DNA of 64,000 bases from JOPF136 sp963773835. Its GTDB lineage: Bacteria > Acidobacteriota > Terriglobia > Acidiferrales > UBA7541. Every line of letters starts with the position of its first letter. Within the stretch, counting starts at the first letter, position 1. The stretch covers positions 186,001 to 250,000 of the forward strand of contig CAVZCQ010000001.1 in the NCBI GenBank assembly GCA_963773835.1, written 5' to 3'. The translations under genes and the position numbers were made by a program. Of the stretch, positions 17,734 through 25,731 are shown one piece after another. The notes under the pieces are model-generated. The model was not told where the DNA came from. It saw only the letters and a list, made by a program, of their open reading frames with translations, and did not search any database.

Positions 17734-18594
17734 GTGATCCGCAGCCTCCCCGTTTTGCACGCCCGCAGCAGCAGGCATACTCGCCCCCGCTGTCATCCCG
17801 AGCCCGCCGCGGCGGGCGAGGGACCTGTTTTTCCCGGGGTTCCTGCCTCTCTCATTGCCGCTCTGTTGATTGTCGCGCTTTTATTCCCCGCGCCCTCCCG
17901 TGGTCAGCATCGCAGCGATTTCTCGACCCCCACGCCGCTCGCTTCCGGCAGCACGCTTATCGTCGGTTTCCTGGATCGGGCGGAGAGGCTCGGGGAAAAG
18001 AACCGGCCGGTGGTGCAGCTCGCCGACCGCCTGCGCGCGCTCGGATTGCCCGCGGTCTACGTGGAACTCGCGGAACATTCGAAGCACGGCGACGCGCTCA
18101 AATTCATCGAAGCCGCAACGGGGCGGGATTCAAAGGGGCGCTGCACGGCCGATGGATGCCGCGAAGTGCGATTGTTACTCTACGGGCGCGGAGATGGCGG
18201 AGCGGCGGCTGCGAAACTGGCTCGCGAGCTGAAACAGCGTGAACTTCCTGTCGCGCTCGCTGTGCTGGTGGATTGCACGGGCGCGGGCGAGTTGGTGATT
18301 CCCACGAACGTGGCGGAGGCCGCGAATCTGTATCAGAACGATTCCCCGTCGCTACGCGCTCCCCTGCGCATCCGGGCGGAAGACCCTGCGAAAACGAAAA
18401 TCCTGGCCAACCAGCGTTTCACTGCCGGGGGACACTGGGTGGACCTCTCCGACGCGTCGGCAGGCCAGCCCTCGGGGCGCGCGCTCCAGGCCGCCGTGGA
18501 TGCCGATCCCCTGGTTTGGAACCGCGTCGAAGATTACATCCTGGACGTATTGCACCGCGCCGGCATCCCCGGCGCGCCCGCCCCGCCGCACTGA
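17734..18594 (+). CDS. Secreted hypothetical protein with repeat-derived N-terminus
   Basis: I do not recognise this 286-residue protein. Residues about 40-58 (IAALLIVALLFPAPSRG) form a signal-type hydrophobic segment. The mature part alternates predicted strands and helices (STLIVGFLDRAERLG, VRLLLYGRGDGGAAAAKLA, LAVLVDCTGAGE) like a degraded alpha/beta-hydrolase fold, but I see no nucleophile elbow. The GTG start at 17734 is 4 bases after mqnC. The first 40 residues are partly encoded by a CTGTCATCCCG...GAGGGACCTG repeat also present at about 27745 in non-coding DNA, so either translation starts later or the repeat has been absorbed into the gene. Confidence 0.6.
   Translation: MIRSLPVLHARSSRHTRPRCHPEPAAAGEGPVFPGVPASLIAALLIVALLFPAPSRGQHRSDFSTPTPLASGSTLIVGFLDRAERLGEKNRPVVQLADRLRALGLPAVYVELAEHSKHGDALKFIEAATGRDSKGRCTADGCREVRLLLYGRGDGGAAAAKLARELKQRELPVALAVLVDCTGAGELVIPTNVAEAANLYQNDSPSLRAPLRIRAEDPAKTKILANQRFTAGGHWVDLSDASAGQPSGRALQAAVDADPLVWNRVEDYILDVLHRAGIPGAPAPPH
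17786..17834 (+). repeat. CTGTCATCCCG...GAGGGACCT repeat at the 5' end of a gene
   Basis: CGCTGTCATCCCG, a GC-rich inverted repeat (CCCGCCGCGGCGGG) and GAGGGACCTGTTTTT. The same outer words flank a different centre at about 27738-27810. Here it lies within the first 35 codons of the hypothetical gene. Confidence 0.55.
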
Positions 18595-18613
18595 AGCATC
18601 CGCTGCGACCGGT

Positions 18614-19297
18614 TTATTCTCGCCCCGGCGGAGCAGGTTTTACAGTAAGCATAACCTCGACGCCCTCGGGAAGGTCCAGCGCGCCCTCCGGCACCAGCAC
18701 ACCCCCGCGATAGCGGGCCCGAATCGTGTATGTCGCGGGGTGTTCCATTTGCTCGAGCTGCCCGCCCGATGTTTCCTTGCGAATTTCGTCCCGAAGTTTC
18801 GGGATCGAATTTCGAGTTTCGCCTTTTTCGCCATCCAGCGCTTCATTCACCAGCCGGTCCGCCTCCCGGTTTTTTTCGCGCGGCACGTGCGCGATTTCAA
18901 AGTGCTCGAAGCCGCGCGAGAGTTTCACGGCGCGTTCGTGCAGCCGCCGCAGGTCCGGGCTCTTCACCCGGTACCGCCCCTCCATCTGCCGCACCAGCAG
19001 TTCGGAGTCGCTCTCCACCCGCAGCCGCTTCACCCCGCGTTCCCTCGCGGCATCGAGCGCGGCAATCAGCCCGTAGTATTCCGCCACGTTGTTCGTCGTG
19101 CGCCCAATGCATTTTCCCGTCGCCAGCAGCGTGGCCCCGCCCCCATCGCGCAGCACGATTCCGTACGCCGCGGGCCCGGGATTGCCGCGTGCGCCGCCGT
19201 CGATGTTGGCAATCACCATGCCGCGCCCCGGCCCCGTCCCGGCCGGCTCGGAGAATAGCCCTGCAGGTCGCGATGCGTGTTTCTCGCTTTGGCTCAT
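18614..19297 (-). CDS. RNase HI fused to a DUF104-like C-terminal domain
   Basis: This 227-residue protein joins a ribonuclease HI domain, which cleaves RNA in RNA-DNA hybrids, to a short beta-rich tail. The carboxylates are all visible: D33 in NIDGGARGNPG, E73 in NNVAEYYG, D97 in ESDSEL and D147 in READRLVNEAL. The C-terminal segment 192-220 (RARYRGGVLVPEGALDLPEG) resembles the DUF104/AF2212-like fold found in small antitoxin-like proteins. The two domains are joined by a linker whose residues 160-173 (ETRNSIPKLRDEIR) are encoded by the palindromic element also seen in queG. An alternative start is the Met at residue 27. It is 19 bases downstream of the zinc-ribbon gene, a pairing seen in many bacteria. 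Confidence 0.85.
   Translation of the reverse strand: MSQSEKHASRPAGLFSEPAGTGPGRGMVIANIDGGARGNPGPAAYGIVLRDGGGATLLATGKCIGRTTNNVAEYYGLIAALDAARERGVKRLRVESDSELLVRQMEGRYRVKSPDLRRLHERAVKLSRGFEHFEIAHVPREKNREADRLVNEALDGEKGETRNSIPKLRDEIRKETSGGQLEQMEHPATYTIRARYRGGVLVPEGALDLPEGVEVMLTVKPAPPGRE
18780..18823 (-). repeat. In-frame palindromic element inside rnhA
   Basis: Second coding copy of the element at 3868-3912, on the opposite strand of the window but in the same orientation relative to the gene. It has the TCCCGAA-TTCGGGA core flanked by CGAAATTCG on both sides. It supplies the linker between the RNase HI and DUF104-like domains. Confidence 0.8.
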
Positions 19298-19316
19298 TTC
19301 GCTCGGGAGACGCGGC

Positions 19317-20087
19317 TCATTCGCTGGAGGGGTCCTGCCTGGGGGCGCTGGCGGCTGCTTCGGCCGCAGGCGCGGGCGCTTCCGCGAAGTACAGCATTCG
19401 CCCGCACGATTCGCATTCCACGATTTCGTCGTTCTCCGGGCGCCTCAATCGCTGCACGATGTGCGGCCGCAGGTGTACCCGGCACCCCGAACAGGCTTCG
19501 CCGTCGAGCGTGGCCACAGCAACCCCGTGATGTCGCGGCGCATAGATTCGATAGCGCTCGTATAGCTCCTGTGGGATGGCGGCGGCCGCCTGGTCGCGTT
19601 CGGAGCGCAGCTCGGCCTGCTGGTGCGTGAGCGTGGCGCGCTCAGTTTCCAGCCCGGCCTTCGCCCCTTTCGCTGCTGCTTCCGCTTCGGCCAGCGCCTT
19701 CTCCCCGGCTTTCACCTGCCGGTCGTGCTCCTCGCTGGCCACCATGTGTTCGAGCACGGTGTCTTCCGCTTTGCGGATTTCCGCTTCCGCCCCTTCGATC
19801 TCGTGCATCAGTGCGCGATAGGCCTCGTTGGTTTTCACCTGCGCCGTTTGGTCCTTGTATTTGCGGACTTTTTCCTTCCACGACTCCACGTCCAGCTCCA
19901 GCTTTTTGCGGTCCTTCACGCTGGCGGTCTGGGCCTCGCGCGTTTTGGCCAGCACCCCGCGCGCCGCTTCCACCTGGGCATCCACTTCCGCTAGGCGGCG
20001 GGGAAACCGCGCGATTTCTCCGGCCAGTTCGGCCAGCTTCAAGTCGAGTGTTTGTACCTGCAACAGTTCTTTGAGCCCGGTGTGCAT
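19317..20087 (-). CDS. Coiled-coil protein with C4 zinc ribbon
   Basis: This 256-residue protein is about 190 residues of helical coiled coil followed by a four-Cys zinc ribbon. The ribbon's first knuckle is CSGC (EACSGCRVHLRP) and its second is CESC (ECESCGRMLYF). This is the architecture of the HP0958/CT398-like family, proposed to bind nucleic acid or act as a secretion/flagellar chaperone; its role outside those cases is not known. The ATG at 20087 (MHTGLKELLQVQTLDLKLAEL) matches the family start; a GTG six codons upstream is an alternative. It is next to the RNase HI gene on the same strand, probably in one transcript. Confidence 0.85.
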   Translation of the reverse strand: MHTGLKELLQVQTLDLKLAELAGEIARFPRRLAEVDAQVEAARGVLAKTREAQTASVKDRKKLELDVESWKEKVRKYKDQTAQVKTNEAYRALMHEIEGAEAEIRKAEDTVLEHMVASEEHDRQVKAGEKALAEAEAAAKGAKAGLETERATLTHQQAELRSERDQAAAAIPQELYERYRIYAPRHHGVAVATLDGEACSGCRVHLRPHIVQRLRRPENDEIVECESCGRMLYFAEAPAPAAEAAASAPRQDPSSE

Positions 20088-20172
20088 CGGCACGAATTCT
20101 AACACACGGGTTTGCCGAGCCTCCGGCTGCGCACCGCCGTGCCGGGTCGCTCGAAAGCTGCGAGGGGTCCCG

Positions 20173-20556
20173 TTACGGAGCGGAATGCACGACCATGGTT
20201 TGGTCGATCACGTAGCTCGGCGGGGGAGGACTGATGGGGCCGGAATACCGCGCCGTGACCGTGAACCCGCTGTCCTGCGTATCCGCCGAATAGGTATACC
20301 CGTCGCGGCTCGTGCGCGCCATCGTCATCGCCCCGCTCGAAATCAGATCGCCGAGCGATGCATACGACCCGTGCTCCGCCTGGTAGGCCCGTTCAGCCTG
20401 CGCGATCGCGATCAGATCATTCTTTACTCCCGTTGCCGTGATGGCGGAGATGGCAGAACCGCCTCCCTCCTCTTTCGGCAGCGACTGCATCATGAAATTG
20501 CGGTAGATAAAATAAACGATGGCCAGACCAATCAGCAGCCCCACGAGTGAGCGCAT
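20173..20556 (-). CDS. Small single-pass membrane protein, unknown function
   Basis: This 127-residue protein starts with one membrane segment (SLVGLLIGLAIVYFIYRNF). The extracytoplasmic part resembles the globular half of a type IV pilin or pseudopilin: a helix with NDLIAIAQAERAYQAEHGSYASLGDL, then strands with DGYTYSADTQDSGFTVTARY. There is no prepilin peptidase site with a Gly-Phe-Thr-Leu-Glu signature, so it is pilin-like rather than a normal pilin. The ATG at 20556 has a textbook AGGAGG five bases upstream. It lies divergent to the PP2C phosphatase gene. Confidence 0.75.
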   Translation of the reverse strand: MRSLVGLLIGLAIVYFIYRNFMMQSLPKEEGGGSAISAITATGVKNDLIAIAQAERAYQAEHGSYASLGDLISSGAMTMARTSRDGYTYSADTQDSGFTVTARYSGPISPPPPSYVIDQTMVVHSAP

Positions 20557-20772
20557 GATCACCTCCTGCTGTTCTCCAGCCTAGCGCAGTCCGCGCCGGG
20601 CAGGCGTCTCACTGGGATAGGAATGTGCCCCACCCGGCACAGCCGCGTCCGGCCGCCTTCCCCCGCGCCCGTTCCGGCACATCCGGCAGAGCGTTTTGCT
20701 TTTCGCCCTTGCACTCCTGTTATCATGTGACGCGGTTTTCGGCGCTCGATAGCGCCTCTGTGGAGCCGGAAT

Positions 20773-21540
20773 TTGCAAGCCCCAGCCGTCCAGCTCGATG
20801 TTCCTTCGCTCCTCCAGCTTCGCGAGTCGGAGCTGGAAGAAGCACGCAACCTCCAGCTCTCGCTGCTCCCCAACGCGCCCCTGCGCTCAGGCAGCGCTGA
20901 GTTTTCTTCGCGCTTCAAGGCGGCTGCGGCCGTCGGCGGCGATTTTTTGGACTACTTCCACCTGAGCGACCGTCGCATCGGCATTTATCTGGGCGACGTG
21001 GTCGGCAAAGGGCTGTCCGCGGCCATGTACGCCGCGCTCACCGTCGGCACTCTGCGCGGCATTCACAAGACCGGCTGCCCCCCAATGACCGTGCTCTCCA
21101 CTCTGAACCGCCGCCTGCGCACCCGCGCCGTCCTCGGCCGCTACTCTGCGGTGCAATACGCCGTGTACGACCCGGAGTCGCGCGAGCTGCTCTATGCCAA
21201 TGCCGGGTTGCCCAGGCCGATCCATTTCTCCGGCAGCGCCTGCTGCGAAGTGGGCCAGGGAGGGCTGCCCTCAGGCCTTTTCGACGAGGCCCAGTACGAT
21301 CAATACAGCGTCACCCTCGCTCCCGGCGACGCCGTTCTGTTTCTCACCGACGGTTTGATTGAAGCTCACGATCCCAAACGCGAAGAGTTCGGCTCCTCCC
21401 GGGTGATGGAGATTTGCCGCCAGCACCTGCACTCGACTTCAGACGACCTTCTCGCCCACCTGTTTGCCGCCGTGGAGAAGTTTTCCGGCAACAACGCCCC
21501 GCAGGACGACATCACCGCGGCCCTGCTGCGCGCGTCGTAA
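20773..21540 (+). CDS. PP2C-type protein phosphatase, RsbU/SpoIIE family
   Basis: This 255-residue stand-alone Mn/Mg-dependent serine phosphatase catalytic domain is of the kind that acts on anti-sigma antagonist proteins. Key parts are AAAVGGDFLDYF and YLGDVVGKGLSAAMYAALTV (metal-binding Asp residues), LYANAGLPRPIHF, FLTDGLIEAHD and NNAPQDDITAALLRA (last metal-binding Asp). It lacks an N-terminal sensor, so its input must come from a partner; no anti-sigma genes are adjacent. The start is a TTG at 20773 with GGAGCCGGAA upstream; no ATG fits the family N-terminus. Confidence 0.9.
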   Translation: MQAPAVQLDVPSLLQLRESELEEARNLQLSLLPNAPLRSGSAEFSSRFKAAAAVGGDFLDYFHLSDRRIGIYLGDVVGKGLSAAMYAALTVGTLRGIHKTGCPPMTVLSTLNRRLRTRAVLGRYSAVQYAVYDPESRELLYANAGLPRPIHFSGSACCEVGQGGLPSGLFDEAQYDQYSVTLAPGDAVLFLTDGLIEAHDPKREEFGSSRVMEICRQHLHSTSDDLLAHLFAAVEKFSGNNAPQDDITAALLRAS

Positions 21541-21752
21541 CCCGGCTCCGTCCGCACGCGTCTCGTATTCCGGGGAACTGGGCTGCCTTCGCGCGGCCAG
21601 CCGCGCAAGCAACTGCTCCGCCGCTGCATGCGGCATTCATTGACACCATCCGCTGCGGCCCCTACGATACTTTGCGCCACGGGCAGCGCTCCGCCGTTCG
21701 ACTCCAGCGCGCTCCCTTCGCGGCACTCGTCCGCCAGCGGAAAGGAATCCCG

Positions 21753-23144
21753 GTGCGATTGGCATGGAAGTACGCGCGGTTGACCGCTGTCTTTATCCTC
21801 TGGATGGCGTGCGCCGTGTGGCCGCCCGTGGCCGCCGGCCAGGCCGTCGCTGCCGAAACCGCGCCCACCGTGCGCCCGCGCCCGCTGCACATCGCCAGCC
21901 GTGCTCTCCCCAACGGCCTCCGCATCCTCCTGGTCGAGGACCACAGCACCCCGATTCTGAATCTCCAGGTGTGGTACCACGTGGGCTCCAAGGACGAACG
22001 CCCCGGCCGCACCGGTTTCGCCCATCTGTTCGAGCACCTGATGTTCAAAGGCTCCGCCCATGTGGCGCCCGAGGAGCATTCGCGGATCATCGAAGCCGCG
22101 GGCGGCCTGGACAACGCCTACACCAACGACGACGTTACCGTCTTCTGGGAAACCGTGCCCAGCAATTTCCTCGAGCGCGTTCTCTGGCTCGAGGCCGACC
22201 GCATGGCCTCGCTCACCGTGGACCAGGCCAATTTCACCTCCGAGCGAGAAGTGGTGAAAGAGGAACGCCGGCTGCGCGTTGAAAATCCTCCCTACGGCCG
22301 CCTGTTCGAAGATCTCTACGCCGTTGCCTTCACCGTTCACCCCTACCATCACACCACCATCGGCAGCATGGAGGATCTGGACCAGGCCACACTTCCCGAC
22401 GTCCAGGAGTTCTATCGCCTCTTCTACCGCCCGGACAACGCCACGCTGGTCGTCGTCGGCGACGTGGATCCTGACCAGGTTTTCACCCGGGCGGGAAAAT
22501 ATTTCGGCGGCATTCCCAAGCCCGCCCAGCCCGTGCCCCGCCAGCAGCTCGTCGAGCCGCCGCAGACGGAGGCGAAACAGTTCACCAAATCCTATGGCGC
22601 CAATTCCCCGCTGCCCGCCGTGGTGGAAGGCTTCAAGATGCCCGCCGCCTTCTCGCCCGACTATTACGCCCTCAACCTCGCCTCCTCTATCCTCTCCAAC
22701 GGGGAGAGCAGCCGTCTCTACCGCAGGCTGGTGTACGAATCTCAAATCGCCGCCCAGGCCGCGGGCGTCGGAAATTTTACCGAGGACCCCAACCTTTTCC
22801 TGGCCTTCGCCGTCATGAACCAGGGCAAAACGGCGCAGGAAGGAAAGGAAGCCATCGAGAGTGTTCTCGACCAGTTGAAAAACCAGCCGGTCAGCGATCA
22901 CGAGCTCGACAAAGCGAGAAACCAGGTTCTGGCCGCCTCCATCTTCGCTCGCGAGAGCGACCAGCAGACTGGCGACAACCTGGGTTTTGCCGCGGTCATC
23001 GGCAAAGATCCCGAACTCATCAATCGCGACACGGACCTCTATCTCCGCGTGACTCCGGAGGATATCGAGCGCGTGGCCCGCGAGTACTTTGTCCCCGCGC
23101 GTTCCACCGTCCTGTTCATCACGCCGCCGGCCGCGGGGCGCTGA
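21753..23144 (+). CDS. Secreted M16 zinc peptidase, catalytic subunit
   Basis: This 463-residue peptidase has an N-terminal signal peptide (WKYARLTAVFILWMACAV). The inverted zinc motif is intact: H91, E94, H95 in HLFEHLMF, with the distal Glu in SEREVVKEERR. The layout is the two-domain M16B form (processing-peptidase beta or PqqL type). The GTG at 21753 has AAAGGA seven bases upstream. It is followed after 3 bases by a second M16 protein without the active site. The two probably form a periplasmic heterodimer that degrades peptides, as in processing-peptidase alpha/beta pairs; the pairing is inferred. Confidence 0.92.
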   Translation: MRLAWKYARLTAVFILWMACAVWPPVAAGQAVAAETAPTVRPRPLHIASRALPNGLRILLVEDHSTPILNLQVWYHVGSKDERPGRTGFAHLFEHLMFKGSAHVAPEEHSRIIEAAGGLDNAYTNDDVTVFWETVPSNFLERVLWLEADRMASLTVDQANFTSEREVVKEERRLRVENPPYGRLFEDLYAVAFTVHPYHHTTIGSMEDLDQATLPDVQEFYRLFYRPDNATLVVVGDVDPDQVFTRAGKYFGGIPKPAQPVPRQQLVEPPQTEAKQFTKSYGANSPLPAVVEGFKMPAAFSPDYYALNLASSILSNGESSRLYRRLVYESQIAAQAAGVGNFTEDPNLFLAFAVMNQGKTAQEGKEAIESVLDQLKNQPVSDHELDKARNQVLAASIFARESDQQTGDNLGFAAVIGKDPELINRDTDLYLRVTPEDIERVAREYFVPARSTVLFITPPAAGR

Positions 23145-23147
23145 GCC

Positions 23148-25499
23148 ATGGCGACGGGGCTCAACGGGCGAACGTGGAGGCGCGCGGCTGGAATGACGAT
23201 GAATCGCATCCTTCTTCGAGTGTGGTGGCTGGGAATTCCGGCTCTCGCCGGCTCTTTCTTTGCCTTTGCCCAGGCGCCGCCGGCCGCGGACAAATCGGCG
23301 CAGCAATCCCCGCCTCCCGCCGTTTCGCCGCAGCAACCACCCGGCCTGCCTGCCGCGGCGGGCCAGCCCGCCGGCAAAGTGCCTCCCGGCGTGAGCTTGG
23401 AATCCCAAATGCCGCCGCCGGCCGCGCCCCGCCCCTTCGATTTTCCCCGTGCCTCGTCGTGCGTTTTGACCAACGGTCTCGAGGTCTTCGTCGTGCCCCG
23501 AACCCGCCAGCCGGAAGTTACCGTCACTCTTCTCATTCCCTCCGCCGGTGCATTCTTCGATCCGCCCGGCAAGGCCGGACTCGCTTCGCTCACCGCCGCA
23601 GTGCTTCCTGAGGGCACCTCGCGCCGCACCGCCCAGGAAATTGCCGAGGCCATCGACTTCGTCGGCGGCACCCTCACCACCGGCGCGGAGAGCGACACGG
23701 CCAGCGTCACCCTCACCGTCGTGAAGAAGGATTTCCTCCTGGCCATGGACCTGCTCTCCGACGTCGTGCTGCACCCTGGTTTCCAGCCTCAGGAGATCGA
23801 GCGGAAGCGCCGCCAGGCTCTCTCCAATCTGGAAGTCGAGTTGGCGGATCCGGGTTATCTCGCCCAGGTTGTCGCCGCACGCGCCCTCTATGGCCTGCAT
23901 CCCTACGGCCTTCCCGAGGACGGCACGCTCGACTCCGTAAAAGCCATCTCCAGAGACGACATCACCGAATTCCAGAAGTCCCGCTACGTCCCCCGCGGCT
24001 CGTTTCTTTCCATCGCCGGCGACGTGACGCCCGACGAAGCCTTCGCGGCCGCTGAAAAGTTTCTGGGCGACTGGGTCGGCATCGCCCCGCCGTTTACCGC
24101 TCCGGAAATCCCCGCCCCGCCGGCCGGGCTGCGCTTCATCCTGGTGGACAAACCTGATTCCGTGCAGACCCAGATCCGCGTCAGCCGTCCCGCCATCCCC
24201 CGCAACAATCCCGACTACCTTCCTCTCTTCGTCGCCAACCGGGTTTTCGGCGGCGGCCAGAACAGCCGCCTGAACTCCCGCATCCGCCAGCAGAAGGGGC
24301 TCACCTACGGCGCCTATGCCCAGCTCGCCAGCCGCGCGCGCGCCGGCGGCCTTTCCGCCGGCCTCTCCACGCACACGGAAACCACAGTCGAAGCCCTCCG
24401 CCTGGTCGTGGACCTCATGGCCCAGATGGCCTCCGGCAACGTTTCCCCGGACGAGTTACGCTTCGCCAAGGAGTATCTGGTCGGCGCGTTTCCCATGCAG
24501 TCGGAAACGCCCGAACAGATCGCAGGCCGCATCCTCTCTCTCCCGCTCTACGGCCTTCCGCCCGATTATTTCCAGCATTACCGCGAAAACCTCCAGGCCG
24601 TCACCGCCGCGCAGGTCAATGCCCTGGCCCCGAAATATTTCGGCGCCTCGAATCTTTCCATCGTGCTGGTGGGCAACGTGGCCGCCTTCCACGACGCGCT
24701 GAAGCAGGCCTATCCCGGCGCGACCATCGAAGAATTTCGCGCCTCTGAGCTCGACCTGCTGGCCTCCGACATGCGCCGCAAGCCTTCCGGCTCGAGCCCC
24801 GACGCCGGCGCCGGCCCCGCCACGCCGGAATCCCTCGAGCAGGGCAAAGCGCTTCTCGCCGCTGCCGCGAAATCCGCCGGTGGCGATACGCTCGCCGGAA
24901 TCAAAACCGTGGACGTGGCCGCGCAGGGTAAGCTCTACCAGCAGGCCGGCGATGCCGACGTCGCCCTCCACCTCCAGGTTTCCTATCCTGACCACATGCG
25001 CCTGGAGATGAAGCTTCCCGCCGCCGAGCTCACCCAGGGTTTCGACGGCTCCGTCGGATGGCTCCAATTTCCCGGAGGCGTTTCTGAGGTGGCTCCCGAC
25101 GCCATCACCGAGTTCCGCCGTTCCATCCTCCTTACCGGAGGCATCGGGATCATGAATGCCGCGAGCGGCGGCACAATCGAGATGCAATATCTGGGGGAGG
25201 AGCAAATCCAGGGAAAAAAGACCATTGCGATTTTATGGCGCGGGCCTTCCGGTGCCGTGCGGCTCCTTCTCGACCCGGATACCCATCTGCTCTACGCGGC
25301 TCGCTTCATTTCTGCCAGCCAGCAGGGCAGCGCGGAAACCCTCCAGGTGTGGGACGACTACCGCCCCGTCGATGGCGTCCAGTTCCCCTTTCACACCGTC
25401 ACCTACCAGGACGGCGTGCGCCATTCCGAAATCTTCGTCCAGCAGGTCCATTTCAACCAGCCCATGGACGCGTCGTTGTTTGCAAAGCCCGGATCCTGA
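23148..25499 (+). CDS. Secreted M16 family protein lacking the zinc site, with extra C-terminal domain
   Basis: This protein of about 783 residues has a signal peptide (starting near MNRILLRVWWLGIPALAG) and a Pro/Ala/Gln-rich linker. Two M16 domains follow, spanning about residues 85-540. Where active members have HxxEH it reads AGLASLTAAVLPEG, so it cannot bind the catalytic zinc. The C-terminal half of the fold is kept (NRVFGGGQNSRLNSRIRQQKGLTYG). Residues 550-783 add a beta-rich domain (GFDGSVGWLQF, LLLDPDTHLLYAARF) reminiscent of outer-membrane lipoprotein-sorting proteins. The start at 23148 couples it to the upstream stop; ATG 23193, with GGAGG 12 bases upstream, is an alternative. It is probably the non-catalytic partner of the preceding peptidase. 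Confidence 0.85.
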   Translation: MATGLNGRTWRRAAGMTMNRILLRVWWLGIPALAGSFFAFAQAPPAADKSAQQSPPPAVSPQQPPGLPAAAGQPAGKVPPGVSLESQMPPPAAPRPFDFPRASSCVLTNGLEVFVVPRTRQPEVTVTLLIPSAGAFFDPPGKAGLASLTAAVLPEGTSRRTAQEIAEAIDFVGGTLTTGAESDTASVTLTVVKKDFLLAMDLLSDVVLHPGFQPQEIERKRRQALSNLEVELADPGYLAQVVAARALYGLHPYGLPEDGTLDSVKAISRDDITEFQKSRYVPRGSFLSIAGDVTPDEAFAAAEKFLGDWVGIAPPFTAPEIPAPPAGLRFILVDKPDSVQTQIRVSRPAIPRNNPDYLPLFVANRVFGGGQNSRLNSRIRQQKGLTYGAYAQLASRARAGGLSAGLSTHTETTVEALRLVVDLMAQMASGNVSPDELRFAKEYLVGAFPMQSETPEQIAGRILSLPLYGLPPDYFQHYRENLQAVTAAQVNALAPKYFGASNLSIVLVGNVAAFHDALKQAYPGATIEEFRASELDLLASDMRRKPSGSSPDAGAGPATPESLEQGKALLAAAAKSAGGDTLAGIKTVDVAAQGKLYQQAGDADVALHLQVSYPDHMRLEMKLPAAELTQGFDGSVGWLQFPGGVSEVAPDAITEFRRSILLTGGIGIMNAASGGTIEMQYLGEEQIQGKKTIAILWRGPSGAVRLLLDPDTHLLYAARFISASQQGSAETLQVWDDYRPVDGVQFPFHTVTYQDGVRHSEIFVQQVHFNQPMDASLFAKPGS

Positions 25500-25505
25500 T
25501 CCCCC

Positions 25506-25557
25506 CATTTTGTACCGCCGGCTCCCGAAGCTTCGGGATTGCCGGCGTCTTTTCCCA
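25506..25557. repeat. Nested hairpin: palindromic core inside a GCCGGC hairpin
   Basis: The outer arms GCCGGC (25517-25522 and 25541-25546) enclose the palindrome TCCCGAAG/CTTCGGGA (25523-25538). The outer context CCATTTTGTACCGCCGGC...GCCGGCGTCTTTTC is repeated at 29455-29492 with only ATCCT as loop. It may also terminate the M16 operon. Confidence 0.7.
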
Positions 25558-25599
25558 TCTTCGCTCGCCACTCGTCTCTCATCACTCGCCACTGCCTTT

Positions 25600-25731
25600 G
25601 TTCCTCTGCGTTATCTTTTTCCCTTTCCGCCTCCGTGCTCTCCGTGTCTCCGTGAACTCCGTGTTAAGTCCGATCTTTTCCCCTTTGCGGCCCTTCGCGC
25701 CTTTGCGTCTTTGCGAGAGATCCCTTGCCGC
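25600..25731. repeat. Degenerate CTCCGTG / CTTTGCG short-word repeat tract
   Basis: The spacer consists of reiterated words such as CTCTGCG, CTCCGTG, CTCCGTGTTAAGTCCG and CTTTGCGTCTTTGCG. CTCCGTGTTAAGTCCG recurs at about 26840. No coding potential is supported here. Confidence 0.5.

Noticed and set aside
21366..24374. 1002-codon open frame on the minus strand opposite the M16 peptidase genes
   Set aside because: Gly/Arg/His-rich composition with no recognisable domain. It is the antisense shadow of two well supported peptidase genes with strong third-position GC.
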